A stretch of DNA of 64,000 bases from Myxococcota bacterium (GCA_963169045.1 CAUJDF010000014.1:62001-126000); one strand, 5' to 3'; shown: positions 45,971 to 55,470, counted from the first letter of the stretch. The notes: a model not told the origin generated them from the sequence alone. A program made the numbers and translations.

Positions 45971-46875
45971 GACGCGCGTTCGCCCTGACGCTGGGCCTGC
46001 TCGCCGCCGGCTGCGGCGACGAGCTCTCGAACGCGGTGTTCGACGACGACGCTCGCTTCCTCGCCGCCGTGCCGCGCGCCGCGTTCCTGCGCGTCGGCGG
46101 CGCGGACGAGGACGGCGTCCGGCGCGCCGCGCTGTCCGAAGAGGGTCTGGCCCCGTACTACGTCGCCACGCGTCGCGCGACGCTGGACCTCGACCGCGCC
46201 ATCGTCGGGCACCTGCGGCAGGTCGAGGCGCTCGTCGCCGAAGGGCCCGCCGTCCGCGACGGCGATCGCCGCGTCTGGGGTCCCTTCCGGCACGCGCTCG
46301 ATCCCCTCGAGAGCCGCTTCGTGGTCGATCGCACCGACGACGACACCTACGCCTACGCGCTCGAGATGGCGACGGTGGGCACCGAGGACCGCGCCGCGAC
46401 GATCACCGGCGCCTGGACGGGCGAGGCCCCCGGCGAGGGTCGCGGCGAGATCGTCTTCGACCTCGACGCGCTCGCGCGCCTGACCGGCTCGGCCTCGCGC
46501 GGGCGCCTCGAGGCCGCGTACGCCCGCCGCGGCGACGAGTCGATCGTCTGGCTCGAGCTCGTCGACTTCGCCGAGGCGCCCGACGCGCCGCGCCGGGACC
46601 TCTCCGCCGCGTGGCGCCGCCATCCCGGCGGCGGCGAGCTCGAGTTCGGCTACACGGACCGCGACACCCTGGTGGGCGTACGCAGCCGCTGGCGCAGCGA
46701 CGGCGCCGGCCGCGCCGACGCCCGCGCGGAGGCGGACCCGCCCGTCGACGTGACCGAGTGCTGGGACGCCTCGTTCCGGCTGGTCTACGCCGCCGTCGGC
46801 GCGCGGTCCGAGGGCGATCCCGCCACCTGCGCCTTCGCGGAGCGGGAGCTTCCGGGGAAGATCGCCGCGCCGTGA
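45967..46875 (+). CDS. lipoprotein with one copy of a WGP/ECWD repeat domain
   Basis: 302 residues, coupled to the caspase gene by an ATGA overlap. The lipobox is LLAAGC (Cys14 region). The mature protein is one domain of about 250 residues beginning with VWGPFRHALDPLESRFVVDR and ending with VTECWDASFRLVYAAVGARSEGDPATCAF (read in parts), in which two Cys could pair. The same domain occurs twice in the next gene. I know no family name for it. Confidence 0.82.
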   Translation: MRRAFALTLGLLAAGCGDELSNAVFDDDARFLAAVPRAAFLRVGGADEDGVRRAALSEEGLAPYYVATRRATLDLDRAIVGHLRQVEALVAEGPAVRDGDRRVWGPFRHALDPLESRFVVDRTDDDTYAYALEMATVGTEDRAATITGAWTGEAPGEGRGEIVFDLDALARLTGSASRGRLEAAYARRGDESIVWLELVDFAEAPDAPRRDLSAAWRRHPGGGELEFGYTDRDTLVGVRSRWRSDGAGRADARAEADPPVDVTECWDASFRLVYAAVGARSEGDPATCAFAERELPGKIAAP

Positions 46876-46948
46876 AGATTCCTTTTCGGACGCCGCGCTC
46901 CTGGCGTGTCGGGAGAGACGGACACCCGGCACACGAACGGAGGCATCC

Positions 46949-48823
46949 ATGAGATGGAATCGGTGGGGAGGGGCCGCCCTGGTCCTGGCGCTGGCGGCCG
47001 CCGGCTGCGATCCGGCCGAGGACGCAGGCGGCGAGGCCGACGGCGTCTCGCGGCTGAAGCGGGCGCTGCCCGCGGCCGAGGAGATGACCATCCACATGCC
47101 GAGCGCGGCCCAGCTCGCCCCCGAGCAGGCGACGTTCTACGGCTTCACGCGCGGCATCACGCTCGTCGTCAACGGGTTCGTCTGGCAGATCACGCACCTC
47201 GTCGAGGACGTCGTCGCGTCGCCGCCGACGGAGACGGACGGCGAATCCTTCGCGATCTGGGGACCTTACGCGGATGCGCTGTCGCCCGCAGTCTGGCGCG
47301 TGCGCGTCGATCGCGCCGGCGACGGTGTGTTCGACTTCCGTGTGGATGGCTGGCCGAAGGCCGACGGCGAAGGCGCGGCGGTGACGGTGCTCGAAGGCAC
47401 GCACGACGAGGGCGCCGGCCGCGGCGACTGGACGTACCACCTCACGGCCGCCCACGGCCTGGATCCCATCGCCAACGACTCGACCGGCGACGTCGCGGTC
47501 GCCTACGCGCTCGGCGCCGAGCGCACGCTCGAGGTCCGGCTCGACGGCGTGCAGGGGCCCCACGACCCGATGGCGGGCTCGTCGCTCTACCGCTACACCG
47601 AGGCCGCCGACGGGGCGGGCACCTTCGACTTCATCTCCAACCTCGACGTGCACGCCGAGGACGATCCGGCGCTCGACCGCCGCGAGCTGTTGCGTGTGCG
47701 CTCGCGCTGGCTGCCGACGGGCCCCGGGCGCGCCGACGTCGTCGCCACGCACGGCGACCTGCCCGCCGGTGAGCAGGTGGACGTCGTCGAGTGCTGGGAC
47801 GACGGTTTCCTGCGGAGCTACGTGCGGTTCGGCTACGCGGGGATGGCCCACGAGGAGGGCGACGCCGCCGCCTGCCCGTTCGACGACCGCCAGGCGCCGG
47901 CGTTCGAGGGCTTCGACGCCGACGCGTTCGCCGACGCCGACCTCGTCGACGCGCTGCCCGGGCCGGTCGATCTCGGCGAGGTGCCCGAGCCCGTGGCCGA
48001 TCCGGTGGCCCGGCCGTCGGCCTACTACACGCTCGTCCGCGACACCGTCCGCGGCCTCGTGACGCACGTGGGCGGCGCGCTCGAGCTCGTCCGCACGGTC
48101 ACGCGGCACCCGCCGGGCGACTGCACGCCGGCCGGCTGCAGCTGGGGCCCCTACACCGACTGGAACACACGCGTCAGCTTCCGCCTTGCCGTCACCCGCG
48201 AGGGCGAGGCGCACTACGCGTTCCGCGGCGAGTCCAAGCGCTTCGGCGCCCCCGAGGACGCCTGGCGCACCACGATGGAGGGCGGCTTCGTGCGCACCGA
48301 GGGTGACGACGGCCGCGGCTGGCTGGAGTTCGACTTCGACGCCGCGGCGGCCGCCGATCCGAACGTCGCGGAGCGCGGCGCGTACCGCGCGGAGTGGTCG
48401 CGCGAGGGCGACCACCGCGAGCTCGCGGTGCGCCTCGCCGGGCTCGTGACCGCGGACGAGCCCCGGCCCACCGACGCGCGCTACTTCGTCGAGGTGGACG
48501 CCGACGGCGGCCGGCTCGACGTGCGCTTCCCCACCAACATCGACCAGGCGCCGGAGAAGGCCGCCCGCGAGGAATTCGAGGGGCGCTTCCGCTGGACGCC
48601 CGAGGGCGCCGGCGCCGGCAACGCCAGCTTCGCCGGCGGCGACCTCACCGAGGGCTGGGCGGCGCTCGGCGTCGAGTGCTGGGACGAGCGCGCCGCCGCC
48701 ACCCACACCCACACCGTGCTGCGCGCCCCCGACCAGGACACCGTGCCGAACATCGACGCGGACCGCTGCGCCTTCGCCGACTGGCAGGCCCCCGAGTTCC
48801 CGCTCATGGGGGACGAGCTCTGA
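46949..48823 (+). CDS. lipoprotein with two copies of the WGP/ECWD repeat domain
   Basis: 624 residues. The signal peptide ends in LALAAAGC (Cys18). Copy A (about 45-325) has IWGPYADALSPAVWRVRVDR, VRSRWLPTGPGRADV, VVECWDDGF and AACPFDDRQAP. Copy B (about 345-622) has SWGPYTDWNTRVSFRLAVTR, VECWDER and RCAFADWQAPEFP. The single-domain paralogue upstream has matching motifs, so the unit was duplicated. ACGGAGGC precedes the ATG, 73 nt after the upstream gene. A function as envelope substrate or ligand of the caspase-like protein is a guess from context. Confidence 0.85.
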   Translation: MRWNRWGGAALVLALAAAGCDPAEDAGGEADGVSRLKRALPAAEEMTIHMPSAAQLAPEQATFYGFTRGITLVVNGFVWQITHLVEDVVASPPTETDGESFAIWGPYADALSPAVWRVRVDRAGDGVFDFRVDGWPKADGEGAAVTVLEGTHDEGAGRGDWTYHLTAAHGLDPIANDSTGDVAVAYALGAERTLEVRLDGVQGPHDPMAGSSLYRYTEAADGAGTFDFISNLDVHAEDDPALDRRELLRVRSRWLPTGPGRADVVATHGDLPAGEQVDVVECWDDGFLRSYVRFGYAGMAHEEGDAAACPFDDRQAPAFEGFDADAFADADLVDALPGPVDLGEVPEPVADPVARPSAYYTLVRDTVRGLVTHVGGALELVRTVTRHPPGDCTPAGCSWGPYTDWNTRVSFRLAVTREGEAHYAFRGESKRFGAPEDAWRTTMEGGFVRTEGDDGRGWLEFDFDAAAAADPNVAERGAYRAEWSREGDHRELAVRLAGLVTADEPRPTDARYFVEVDADGGRLDVRFPTNIDQAPEKAAREEFEGRFRWTPEGAGAGNASFAGGDLTEGWAALGVECWDERAAATHTHTVLRAPDQDTVPNIDADRCAFADWQAPEFPLMGDEL

Positions 48824-48898
48824 CTCGAGTCTGACCGCTCGCCGACCGTTTGTGGTAACGCTTCCCCGGTGAAGCGCCCGCCCCCCGGACTGCCCTGA

Positions 48899-50845
48899 AT
48901 GCGCGCCGTCGCCCTCGTCGGTGGCCTCGCCGGGGTGCTCTTCGCCCTCGCCGCCGCGCCCGGCCTCACCTGGCTCGACGCCGGCGAGCTCGGCGCCGCC
49001 GCCTGGGAGCTCGGGGTGGCGCACCCGCCGGGCCTGCCGGTCTTCGCCCTGCTGCACAAGCTCCTCATGCTGCTCGTGCCGGTCGGGGACGTCGCCTTCC
49101 GCGGCAACCTGGCCTCGGGCCTCCTCGGCGCCGCTGCCGTGGCGGCGACGACGGCCGCCGCGACCCGCCTCGGCGCCCGGCCAGCGGCCGCGGTCGCCGG
49201 CGCGTCGCTGGCGGCGACCGCCGGCCTGTTCCTGCCGCACGCGCTCACGATCGAGGTGTACTCCGGGGCGGCGCTGTTCACGGCGCTGTTCGTCTGGGGC
49301 TTCGCGGCCTGGCGGGCGACCGGCGACCGGCGCGCGCTGCTCGCCCTCGGCCTGCTCGCCGGCCTCGCCGCAGGGCACCATGCCGAGCTGCGCCTCTTCG
49401 CCCTCGTCGTGGCGCTCGGGTGCCTCCCGAAATCGGCGGGGGCGCGTCGCTCCGCGGTCGCATTCGCCTTGATCGGCGCGCTGGTGGTGCTCTACCTGCC
49501 GCTCCGCTCGCTGGCCGATCCGTGGCGGGACTGGGGCGATCCGGAGACGCCGGCGGCGCTCTGGGCGCACTGGATGGGCGCGCGCATCCGGCTGGCCTTC
49601 GCGGGGCAGTTCGGCGCGCCCACGCTCGAAGCGCTGGCCACCTTCGCGCGGCAGTGGGCCGACGGGGCCCCCGTCCTGCTCGTGCTCGGGCTCGCGGGCG
49701 CCGTCGTCGCGTCGCGACGGCCGGGCGGATGGCTCGTGGCGGGGCTCTGGGCGGTCGACGTCGCCTACGCGACGGTCCTCAACCCCATGGGGCTGCGGGA
49801 CGCGCAGAACGGCGGGCCGGGGGTGGTCGCGGCGGCGATCGGCGCGGCGCTGCTCTTCGACGCGCTGCTCGAGCGGGCGCGTGCCGCACGGGTCCTGCCG
49901 GTCGCGGCGGCGGCGATCTCCGCCCTCTTCGTCCTGCCCCGAACGGGAGATCGGGGCGCGCCGGCGCTCGTGCGCGCCGCGCTGGACGAGGCGCCGCCCG
50001 CCGCCGCGCTTTTCGTGGCCTCCGACGGGATGGCGGCCGGCCTGGCCTTCGTGCAGGTGGTCGAGGGCGCGCGGCCCGACGCGGCGGTCGTCGTGCGGCA
50101 GCACGTCTGGGACGCCTCCTCGATCGAGCCGGTGCGGCGGCGCCTGCCCGCGGCGCTCGCCGGCTGGCGGCCGGGCGCGAACCTCCATGATCTCGAGGTG
50201 TTGCGGCGCGGCCCGCTCCGCTGGGAGTGGGCGTCGGACACCGACGTCGGGGCACGCCCGCCGGAGCTCGGTCCGGCCTTTCCGCTGTTCGCGCCGGGCG
50301 CCGCGGACGACGGCACGTTCGAGCGGCGCATGACCGGGCTGCTCGACGAGCTCGGTCCGGGCGGCCTCGACGCCCCCGACGCGCGGCGCGCCTTCGGCCA
50401 CGTGCTGCAGGACCTCGGGCGCTGGCGCCTCCGCGCCGGGGACGCGGCGCGCGCGGTGACGGCGTTCGAGGCGGCCGCGGCGCTCGACGCGGAGGCGGTG
50501 ACGGCGTGGAACAACCTCGGGAGCGCTCGTTCGGCGCTCGGCGACTTCGCCGGCGCCATCGCCGCCACCGAGCGGGCCGTCGCGCTCGCGCCCGGCGATC
50601 GCACCGCCCACGTGAACCTCGCGCGCTACCGCCTGCAACGCGACGAGGACGCCGCCGCCGCGGGCCACGTCGACGCGCTGCTCGCCCGCGACGCCGGTGA
50701 TGCCGACGCGATCGCCCTGCGCGGCATCCTGCGCGCCCGCCGCGGCGACCTCGCGGGCGCGGCGGCCGACTTCGACGCCGCGCTCGCCCTTGATCCGGCG
50801 CAGCCGGAGGCGCGCGCCGGCCGCGACCGTCTCCGGAAACCCTAG
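48899..50845 (+). CDS. DUF2723-type GT-C membrane protein with C-terminal TPR repeats
   Basis: 648 residues. The N-terminus has the DUF2723/GT-C signature: WLDAGELGAAAWELGVAHPPGLPVF (read in parts) with the Asp-Glu pair and HPPG, followed by about ten membrane helices to residue 350. This family includes lipid-linked-sugar O-mannosyltransferases and their eukaryotic TMEM260 relative. After a periplasmic alpha/beta part (FVASDGMAAGLAFVQVVE), residues 490-648 are TPR repeats (AVTAFEAAAALDAEAVTAWNNLG, IAATERAVALAPGDRTAHVNL, read in parts). Likely transfers a sugar to an exported protein; donor and acceptor unknown. The ATG has no clear ribosome site. Confidence 0.85.
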   Translation: MRAVALVGGLAGVLFALAAAPGLTWLDAGELGAAAWELGVAHPPGLPVFALLHKLLMLLVPVGDVAFRGNLASGLLGAAAVAATTAAATRLGARPAAAVAGASLAATAGLFLPHALTIEVYSGAALFTALFVWGFAAWRATGDRRALLALGLLAGLAAGHHAELRLFALVVALGCLPKSAGARRSAVAFALIGALVVLYLPLRSLADPWRDWGDPETPAALWAHWMGARIRLAFAGQFGAPTLEALATFARQWADGAPVLLVLGLAGAVVASRRPGGWLVAGLWAVDVAYATVLNPMGLRDAQNGGPGVVAAAIGAALLFDALLERARAARVLPVAAAAISALFVLPRTGDRGAPALVRAALDEAPPAAALFVASDGMAAGLAFVQVVEGARPDAAVVVRQHVWDASSIEPVRRRLPAALAGWRPGANLHDLEVLRRGPLRWEWASDTDVGARPPELGPAFPLFAPGAADDGTFERRMTGLLDELGPGGLDAPDARRAFGHVLQDLGRWRLRAGDAARAVTAFEAAAALDAEAVTAWNNLGSARSALGDFAGAIAATERAVALAPGDRTAHVNLARYRLQRDEDAAAAGHVDALLARDAGDADAIALRGILRARRGDLAGAAADFDAALALDPAQPEARAGRDRLRKP

Positions 50846-50848
50846 GCG

Positions 50849-51127
50849 TTACCCGAGGTTGTCGCGGAGCTGCTGGGCCGCCTTGAAAGCGACGGTGCGG
50901 CTGCCGGCGATCTCCATCGGCTCGCCCGTGCGCGGATTGCGCCCCATGCGCGCCTTGCGTTCGCGCACGACGAACGTCCCGAAGCCGGGGTGGAAGAACT
51001 TCCCGTCGTCGCGGACGCTGTCCACGATCGTCCGGAAGATCGCATCGACGACCTCGGCGGTGCGCTTGCGCGAGAGGCCGTCGCCGGTCGCCTCGTGCAC
51101 CCGCTCCACCAGCTCCTGCTTGGTCAT
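50849..51127 (-). CDS. HU/IHF family DNA-binding protein (copy 1)
   Basis: 92 residues. Family motifs: TKQELVERVHEATGDGLSRKR, FRTIVDSVRDDGKFFHPGFGTF (read in parts) and the beta-arm end RKARMGRNPRTGEPMEI with the minor-groove Pro in NPRTGE. Length and motifs match HU/IHF-beta type proteins that bend DNA. Start is ATG 51127 with GAGGGAGTGAC upstream. It follows the second HU gene by 23 nt on the same strand. Confidence 0.95.
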   Translation of the reverse strand: MTKQELVERVHEATGDGLSRKRTAEVVDAIFRTIVDSVRDDGKFFHPGFGTFVVRERKARMGRNPRTGEPMEIAGSRTVAFKAAQQLRDNLG

Positions 51128-51150
51128 GTCACTCCCTCGGAGGGGGTCGC

Positions 51151-51435
51151 TCAATCGACCCCGATGTTCGTTTTGAAGTCGGGCGCCGGCTTGAAGCCGA
51201 CGGTGCGACTCGCCGGGATCGGGATCTTCTCGCCGGTGCGCGGGTTGCGACCCGTTCGTGCGGCGCGCGTCTTCACGGAGAAGGTGCCGAACCCCGGGTG
51301 CGAGTACCGACCGTCCTCGCGAATCGCCTTGGCGATGGTCTCGAACACGGCGTCGGCAATCTCACCTACCTGCTTCTTGGTCAGATCGCCTGCGAACTGA
51401 TCCTGAACGGCGGCGACGAGCTCTTTTTTTGTCAT
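51151..51435 (-). CDS. HU/IHF family DNA-binding protein (copy 2)
   Basis: 94 residues: TKKELVAAVQDQFAGDLTKKQ, AIREDGRYSHPGFGTFSVK and the beta-arm GRNPRTGEKIPIPASRTVGFKP (read in parts). It shares the GFGTF and NPRTGE motifs with copy 1 but differs in surface charge, so the two may form homodimers or a heterodimer. GTGGAGGC precedes the ATG. The promoter should lie in the 281-nt gap to the right. Confidence 0.95.
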   Translation of the reverse strand: MTKKELVAAVQDQFAGDLTKKQVGEIADAVFETIAKAIREDGRYSHPGFGTFSVKTRAARTGRNPRTGEKIPIPASRTVGFKPAPDFKTNIGVD

Positions 51436-51494
51436 GTCTCATGCCTCCACATCGGGATTCTTCCAGACTGGACTCGGTTCTTTCCCCGAGCGCA

Positions 51495-51529
51495 GCGAGT
51501 CGACTCGCCGCGTGATTGGAGTGTCGACA
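51495..51529. promoter_or_regulatory. two GTCGAC-centred palindromes in the HU / epimerase divergent gap
   Basis: GCGAGTCGACTCGC (51495-51508, perfect 14 bp) and TGTCGACA (51522-51529) have centres 24 nt apart in the 281-nt region between the HU pair and the epimerase gene. Paired dyads in a divergent promoter region often are operator sites. The rest of the gap is AT-richer than the genome around it and holds weak -10-like TACAAA (51666-51671) toward the epimerase gene, but I see no clear full promoter. Confidence 0.35.
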
Positions 51530-51716
51530 GCGAACCACACGCCAAGACACCCCGCAAGTCGTTTTTTCATGCGGGCCCGCGGCGTTTTCCACAGGGCGGG
51601 AACCGCGATCGAGACCCGAACATCGTCAGCACTGGCACCGAGATTCGATACAGGTTCATCTCTGGTACAAAGAAACAGTTGAAGCTCCACGGGGTTTCGG
51701 AATAAAAGGCGTGACC

Positions 51717-52682
51717 ATGCGAATCCTCGTCACCGGCGCTGCAGGCTTCATCGGCTCGCACCTCGTCGACCGTCTGCTCGCCTCGGGACATCAGGTCCTG
51801 GGCATCGACAACTTCAACGAGTTCTACGATCCCGGCATCAAGGCTCGAAATCTCACCGACGCCCTGACGAGGAGCGGATTCGAGCTCGTCCGAGGCGACA
51901 TCCTCGACGTCGACCTGATGGCGTCCGTTTTCGCCCGATTCCAGCCCGAGCGGGTCGTTCACCTGGCCGCCTGGGCTGGCGTGAGACCCTCGATCGAGAA
52001 GCCGGCGCTGTATCAGAAGGTCAACGTCGAGGGGACGACCAATCTCCTCGAGATCTGCCGTCACCAGGGCATCGACCGCTTCGTCTTCGCCTCGTCCTCG
52101 TCGGTCTACGGCGAGCGCGCCGAGGGGCCCTTCCGGGAAGACGACCGGGTCGACGAGCCGATCTCGCCCTACGCCGCCACGAAGAAGGCCGGCGAGCTGC
52201 TCTGCTACACCTACCACCACCTGTTCGGCATCCACGCGCACTGCCTGCGCTTCTTCACCGTGTACGGCCCCCGCCAGCGCCCGGAGATGGCCATCCACAA
52301 GTTCACGCGGCTCCTCGACGAGGGTCGCGCGGTGCCGATGTTCGGGGACGGCTCGACGTCGCGCGATTACACGTACGTCGACGACATCATCGACGGCGTG
52401 GTGGCGTCGATCGAACGCGTGCAGGGCTATCGCATCTACAACCTGGGCGAGTCACAGACGATCGAGCTCCGGCAGCTCATCGAGGTGATCGCCGCCGCGC
52501 TCGGGCGCGAGCCGCTGATCGATCGCCTGCCGTCCCAGCCCGGCGACGTGCCGCGCACGAACGCCGACGTGAGCCGCGCCCGCGCCGAGCTCGGCTACGA
52601 CCCGCACACGAGCGTCGAGGAAGGCGTCCGTCGTTTCGTGGAGTGGTTCCGGCTTCAGAAGCAGCCGGCGCTCGAGGTCTGA
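51717..52682 (+). CDS. NAD-dependent sugar epimerase/dehydratase, probably UDP-glucuronate 4-epimerase
   Basis: 321 residues, extended short-chain dehydrogenase. Motifs: NAD-binding ILVTGAAGFIGSHLVDRLL near residue 2, VVHLAAWAGVRPSIEKP, catalytic Ser/Tyr/Lys in SSSSVYGE and YAATKKAGELL, and FTVYGPRQRPEMAI, DYTYVDDIIDGVV and YNLGES, which are typical of UDP-glucuronate 4-epimerases. Together with the UDP-glucose dehydrogenase next to it, this gives UDP-Glc to UDP-GlcA to UDP-GalA for surface polysaccharide. ATG 51717 precedes the nucleotide-binding loop directly; upstream in-frame starts read through AT-rich non-coding sequence. Confidence 0.88.
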   Translation: MRILVTGAAGFIGSHLVDRLLASGHQVLGIDNFNEFYDPGIKARNLTDALTRSGFELVRGDILDVDLMASVFARFQPERVVHLAAWAGVRPSIEKPALYQKVNVEGTTNLLEICRHQGIDRFVFASSSSVYGERAEGPFREDDRVDEPISPYAATKKAGELLCYTYHHLFGIHAHCLRFFTVYGPRQRPEMAIHKFTRLLDEGRAVPMFGDGSTSRDYTYVDDIIDGVVASIERVQGYRIYNLGESQTIELRQLIEVIAAALGREPLIDRLPSQPGDVPRTNADVSRARAELGYDPHTSVEEGVRRFVEWFRLQKQPALEV

Positions 52683-52691
52683 GAACGATCG

Positions 52692-52725
52692 GGGGCGGCA
52701 ACATCACCCATTGTTGCCGCCCCCT
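52692..52725. terminator. 13-bp perfect hairpin between convergent genes, likely bidirectional terminator
   Basis: GGGGGCGGCAACA (52692-52704) and its exact complement (52713-52725) surround an 8-nt loop, 9 nt after the epimerase stop and 111 nt before the stop end of the facing UDP-glucose dehydrogenase gene. It is the strongest stem in the window. No T tract follows, which is common for terminators in very GC-rich genomes. Confidence 0.6.
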
Positions 52726-52836
52726 GCGTGGGCCCCGCCCGGCATTCCCCCCGGGGACGTCGTTGCGCTGTAGGCAACTGCCCCGAAGGTCTCAGAGGTC
52801 GGGGGCGACATCTATGGTCAATTCGGACCACGCCCG

Positions 52837-54192
52837 TCAGACGGGCAGGCGGACCCCCCGACCGATCGCGTAGTAGACGAAGCCGCGCGCGGCGAGGCGC
52901 TCGGGGTCGTAGAGGTTGCGGCCGTCGAAGATGAGCGGCGACTTCAGCTTCTCGGCGAGCGCGTCGAAGTCGGGCCGGCGGAACTGCGACCACTCGGTCA
53001 TGATCACCAGCGCGTCGGAGCCCTCCGCGCACTCGTAGTCGGAGTGGAAGAACTGCACGCGGTCGCCGTAGCGCCGGCGCGCGTTGTCCATCGCCTCGGG
53101 GTCGTAGGCCTTCACCCTCGCCCCGGCGTCGAGCAGGCCGTCGATGACGTCGAGCGCCGGCGCCTCGCGCAGGTCATCGGTGCGCGGCTTGAACGCGAGC
53201 CCCCAGATGCCGAACTGGCGCCCCGTGAGATCCTTCGTGCCGAAGTGGCTGAAGATCTTGCGCAGGATGATCTTCTTCTGGTCGACGTTGACGTTGTCGA
53301 CCGCCTGCAGAATGCGCAGGGGGTGTCCGTGCTGCTCGCCGGTGTGGATGAGCGCCTTGACGTCCTTGGGGAAGCACGAGCCGCCGTATCCGGTGCCGGG
53401 GAAGAGGAACTGGTAGCCGATGCGCGGGTCGGAGCCGATGCCGGTGCGGACCTTCTCGATGTCGGCGCCCACGCGCTCGGCGAGCGACGCCAGGTCGTTC
53501 ATGAAGCTGATCTTGGTCGCGAGCAGGGCGTTGGCGGCGTACTTGGTGAGCTCGGACGAGCAGACATCCATGAACATGATGCGATCGCGAGTGCGGGTGA
53601 ACGGCTCGTAGAGCTCGTGCAGCACCTGGCGCGCGATCTCGCCGCGCTCGTCGTCGGGGGTGCCCACGACCACGCGGTCCGGCTTGAGGAAGTCGTTGAC
53701 CGCGTCGCCTTCCTTGAGAAACTCGGGGTTCGAGCAGACGACGTAGGGCAGCTTCGCGTTCTTCGCGATGCCTTCGTGGACGCGCAAGCTCGTGCCCACC
53801 GGGACCGTCGACTTGGTGAGCACGATCTTCAGGCCCTCGACGAGCATGTTCTCGCCGCCGGCGAGCGCCTGACCGATCGTCTCGGCCACCTTGTCGACGA
53901 ACCGGAGCTCCGCCGAGCCGTCGTCGCCCTGCGGCGTGCCGACGGCGATGAAGATGACCGCGCCGTCGCGGCACGCCCGCTCGACGTCGGTCGTGAAGGT
54001 GAGGCGGTGCTCGTCGAGGTTGCGGCGGACGATGTCGGCCAGGCCCGGCTCGAAGAACGGCACGATGCCGTCCCGCAGCGCGCGGACCTTGTCCTCGTCC
54101 ACGTCGGCGCAGCAGACGTGGTTGCCCACGTCCGCGAGGCACGCCCCCACCACCAGGCCGACGTAGCCGCTCCCGATCACCGTGATGCGCAT
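52837..54192 (-). CDS. ugd: UDP-glucose 6-dehydrogenase
   Basis: The enzyme oxidises UDP-glucose to UDP-glucuronate with two NAD+. 451 residues. Motifs: ITVIGSGYVGLVVGACLAD, GTPQGDDGSAELRFV, STVPVGTS, NPEFLKEGDAVNDFLKPDRV and the catalytic FPGTGYGGSCFPKD with Cys273, then IWGLAFKPRTDDLREAPAL. All catalytic residues are present. GGGGAGA precedes the ATG. The facing epimerase gene uses its product; the two are separated by the hairpin at 52692. Confidence 0.96.
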   Translation of the reverse strand: MRITVIGSGYVGLVVGACLADVGNHVCCADVDEDKVRALRDGIVPFFEPGLADIVRRNLDEHRLTFTTDVERACRDGAVIFIAVGTPQGDDGSAELRFVDKVAETIGQALAGGENMLVEGLKIVLTKSTVPVGTSLRVHEGIAKNAKLPYVVCSNPEFLKEGDAVNDFLKPDRVVVGTPDDERGEIARQVLHELYEPFTRTRDRIMFMDVCSSELTKYAANALLATKISFMNDLASLAERVGADIEKVRTGIGSDPRIGYQFLFPGTGYGGSCFPKDVKALIHTGEQHGHPLRILQAVDNVNVDQKKIILRKIFSHFGTKDLTGRQFGIWGLAFKPRTDDLREAPALDVIDGLLDAGARVKAYDPEAMDNARRRYGDRVQFFHSDYECAEGSDALVIMTEWSQFRRPDFDALAEKLKSPLIFDGRNLYDPERLAARGFVYYAIGRGVRLPV

Positions 54193-54276
54193 CGACGAAT
54201 CTCCCCAGACTCCGGTTGACCTCGGACGCCCCTATGTAAGACAGATGGACGCCCTGTCGCAAAGGAAGGTCGTCCC

Positions 54277-55470
54277 TTGGCCATCATCGTGCAGAAGTAC
54301 GGGGGCAGCTCGGTCGCGACGCCGGAACACATCCGGCGCGTCGCGAAGCGCGTGGTGGCGACGCGCGAGCTCGGCCACCAGGTCGTCGTGGTCGTCTCCG
54401 CGATGGGGAACACGACGAACGATCTGCTCTCGCTCGCCGCCTCCGTCAGCCCGAACCCGCACCGCCGGGAGCTCGACATGTTGCTGACGGTCGGCGAACG
54501 CATCTCGATGGCGCTGCTGTCCATGGCCATCCACGACCTCGGCTACCCGGCCGTCTCCTTCACCGGCTCCCAGAGCGGGATCATCACCACCGACAATCAC
54601 ACCAACGCCCGCATCGTGCGGATCACGCCCCACCGCATCCAGGAGGCGCTGTCCGGCGGACGCATCGTGATCGTCGCCGGCTTCCAGGGAGTGTCCGAAC
54701 GCAAGGAGATCACGACGCTGGGTCGCGGCGGATCGGACACGACGGCGGTCGCGCTCGCGGCGGCGCTCGAGGCGGAGTACGCGGAGATCTGCTCGGACGT
54801 CGACGGCGTCTACTCGGCCGATCCCCGCGTCGTGCCCGCCGCGCGGCGCCTCGACGAGCTGTCGTACGACGAGATGCAGTCGCTGGCCGACGCCGGCGCG
54901 AAGGTGCTCAACGCCGAGGCGGTGGAGTGGGCGCGGCGCAACGGCATCGAGATCCGCTGCGTGGCGACGCAGGGCGGCGCGCCCGAGGGCACGCCGGTGC
55001 GGACCGTGAAGGCCCACGAGCACCCGCGGGTGACGGCGGTGACGGCGCACCCCGGGCTGTACGTGCTCGAGGCGGAGGGTCACGAGCCTGCGCCGCCGGA
55101 CCTCGAATCGACGCTGGCGGCGCACGGGGCAGCCGACGCGTGGATCCTGCAGTTCCCCGGCGGGTGGACGGCGCTGGTGCCGAAGCAGAACGTTCACGGG
55201 CGCGGCGCCTTCCAGCAGGCGATCGAGGCGATGGGCGGGGTGCGCATGCGCGAGGACCTGACGCTCGTGACCGTGGTCGGGCGCTCCCTGACGGCGCCGC
55301 CCGACGCGGCGAAGCAGGCGCGGCGTGCGCTGACGGCCGCCGGCATCCAGGCGCACGGCAAGCTGCTCGATCCTGGGCGCGCCGCGTTCCTGATCGACGC
55401 GGCGCGGGCAAACGAGGCGGTGCGCGCCCTGCACGAGGCGCTCATCGACGGAGCAGCCGATGTTGCGTGA
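54277..55470 (+). CDS. lysC: aspartate kinase
   Basis: The enzyme phosphorylates aspartate at the start of Lys, Thr and Met synthesis. 397 residues: [17 protein letters not shown] at the start, the substrate region [19 protein letters not shown], and [16 protein letters not shown]. The C-terminal half has the ACT-like regulatory part. The TTG start is supported by an AAGGAAGG site 7 nt upstream and by the family rule that KYGGSS lies near residue 7; no in-frame ATG or GTG fits. The end overlaps the next gene by 11 nt. A TTGACC at 54216 may be a -35, but I see no good -10. Confidence 0.95.
   Translation: MAIIVQKYGGSSVATPEHIRRVAKRVVATRELGHQVVVVVSAMGNTTNDLLSLAASVSPNPHRRELDMLLTVGERISMALLSMAIHDLGYPAVSFTGSQSGIITTDNHTNARIVRITPHRIQEALSGGRIVIVAGFQGVSERKEITTLGRGGSDTTAVALAAALEAEYAEICSDVDGVYSADPRVVPAARRLDELSYDEMQSLADAGAKVLNAEAVEWARRNGIEIRCVATQGGAPEGTPVRTVKAHEHPRVTAVTAHPGLYVLEAEGHEPAPPDLESTLAAHGAADAWILQFPGGWTALVPKQNVHGRGAFQQAIEAMGGVRMREDLTLVTVVGRSLTAPPDAAKQARRALTAAGIQAHGKLLDPGRAAFLIDAARANEAVRALHEALIDGAADVA

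Noticed and set aside
48859-48876. Six-bp hairpin CGCTTC/GAAGCG after the second repeat-domain lipoprotein gene
   Set aside because: The stem is short and followed by a C-run rather than T-run. Short stems of this size arise by chance in this base composition.
46403-50668. 1421-codon minus-strand open frame across the lipoprotein and GT-C genes
   Set aside because: It has no signal, motif or ribosome site and crosses several well-supported plus-strand genes.
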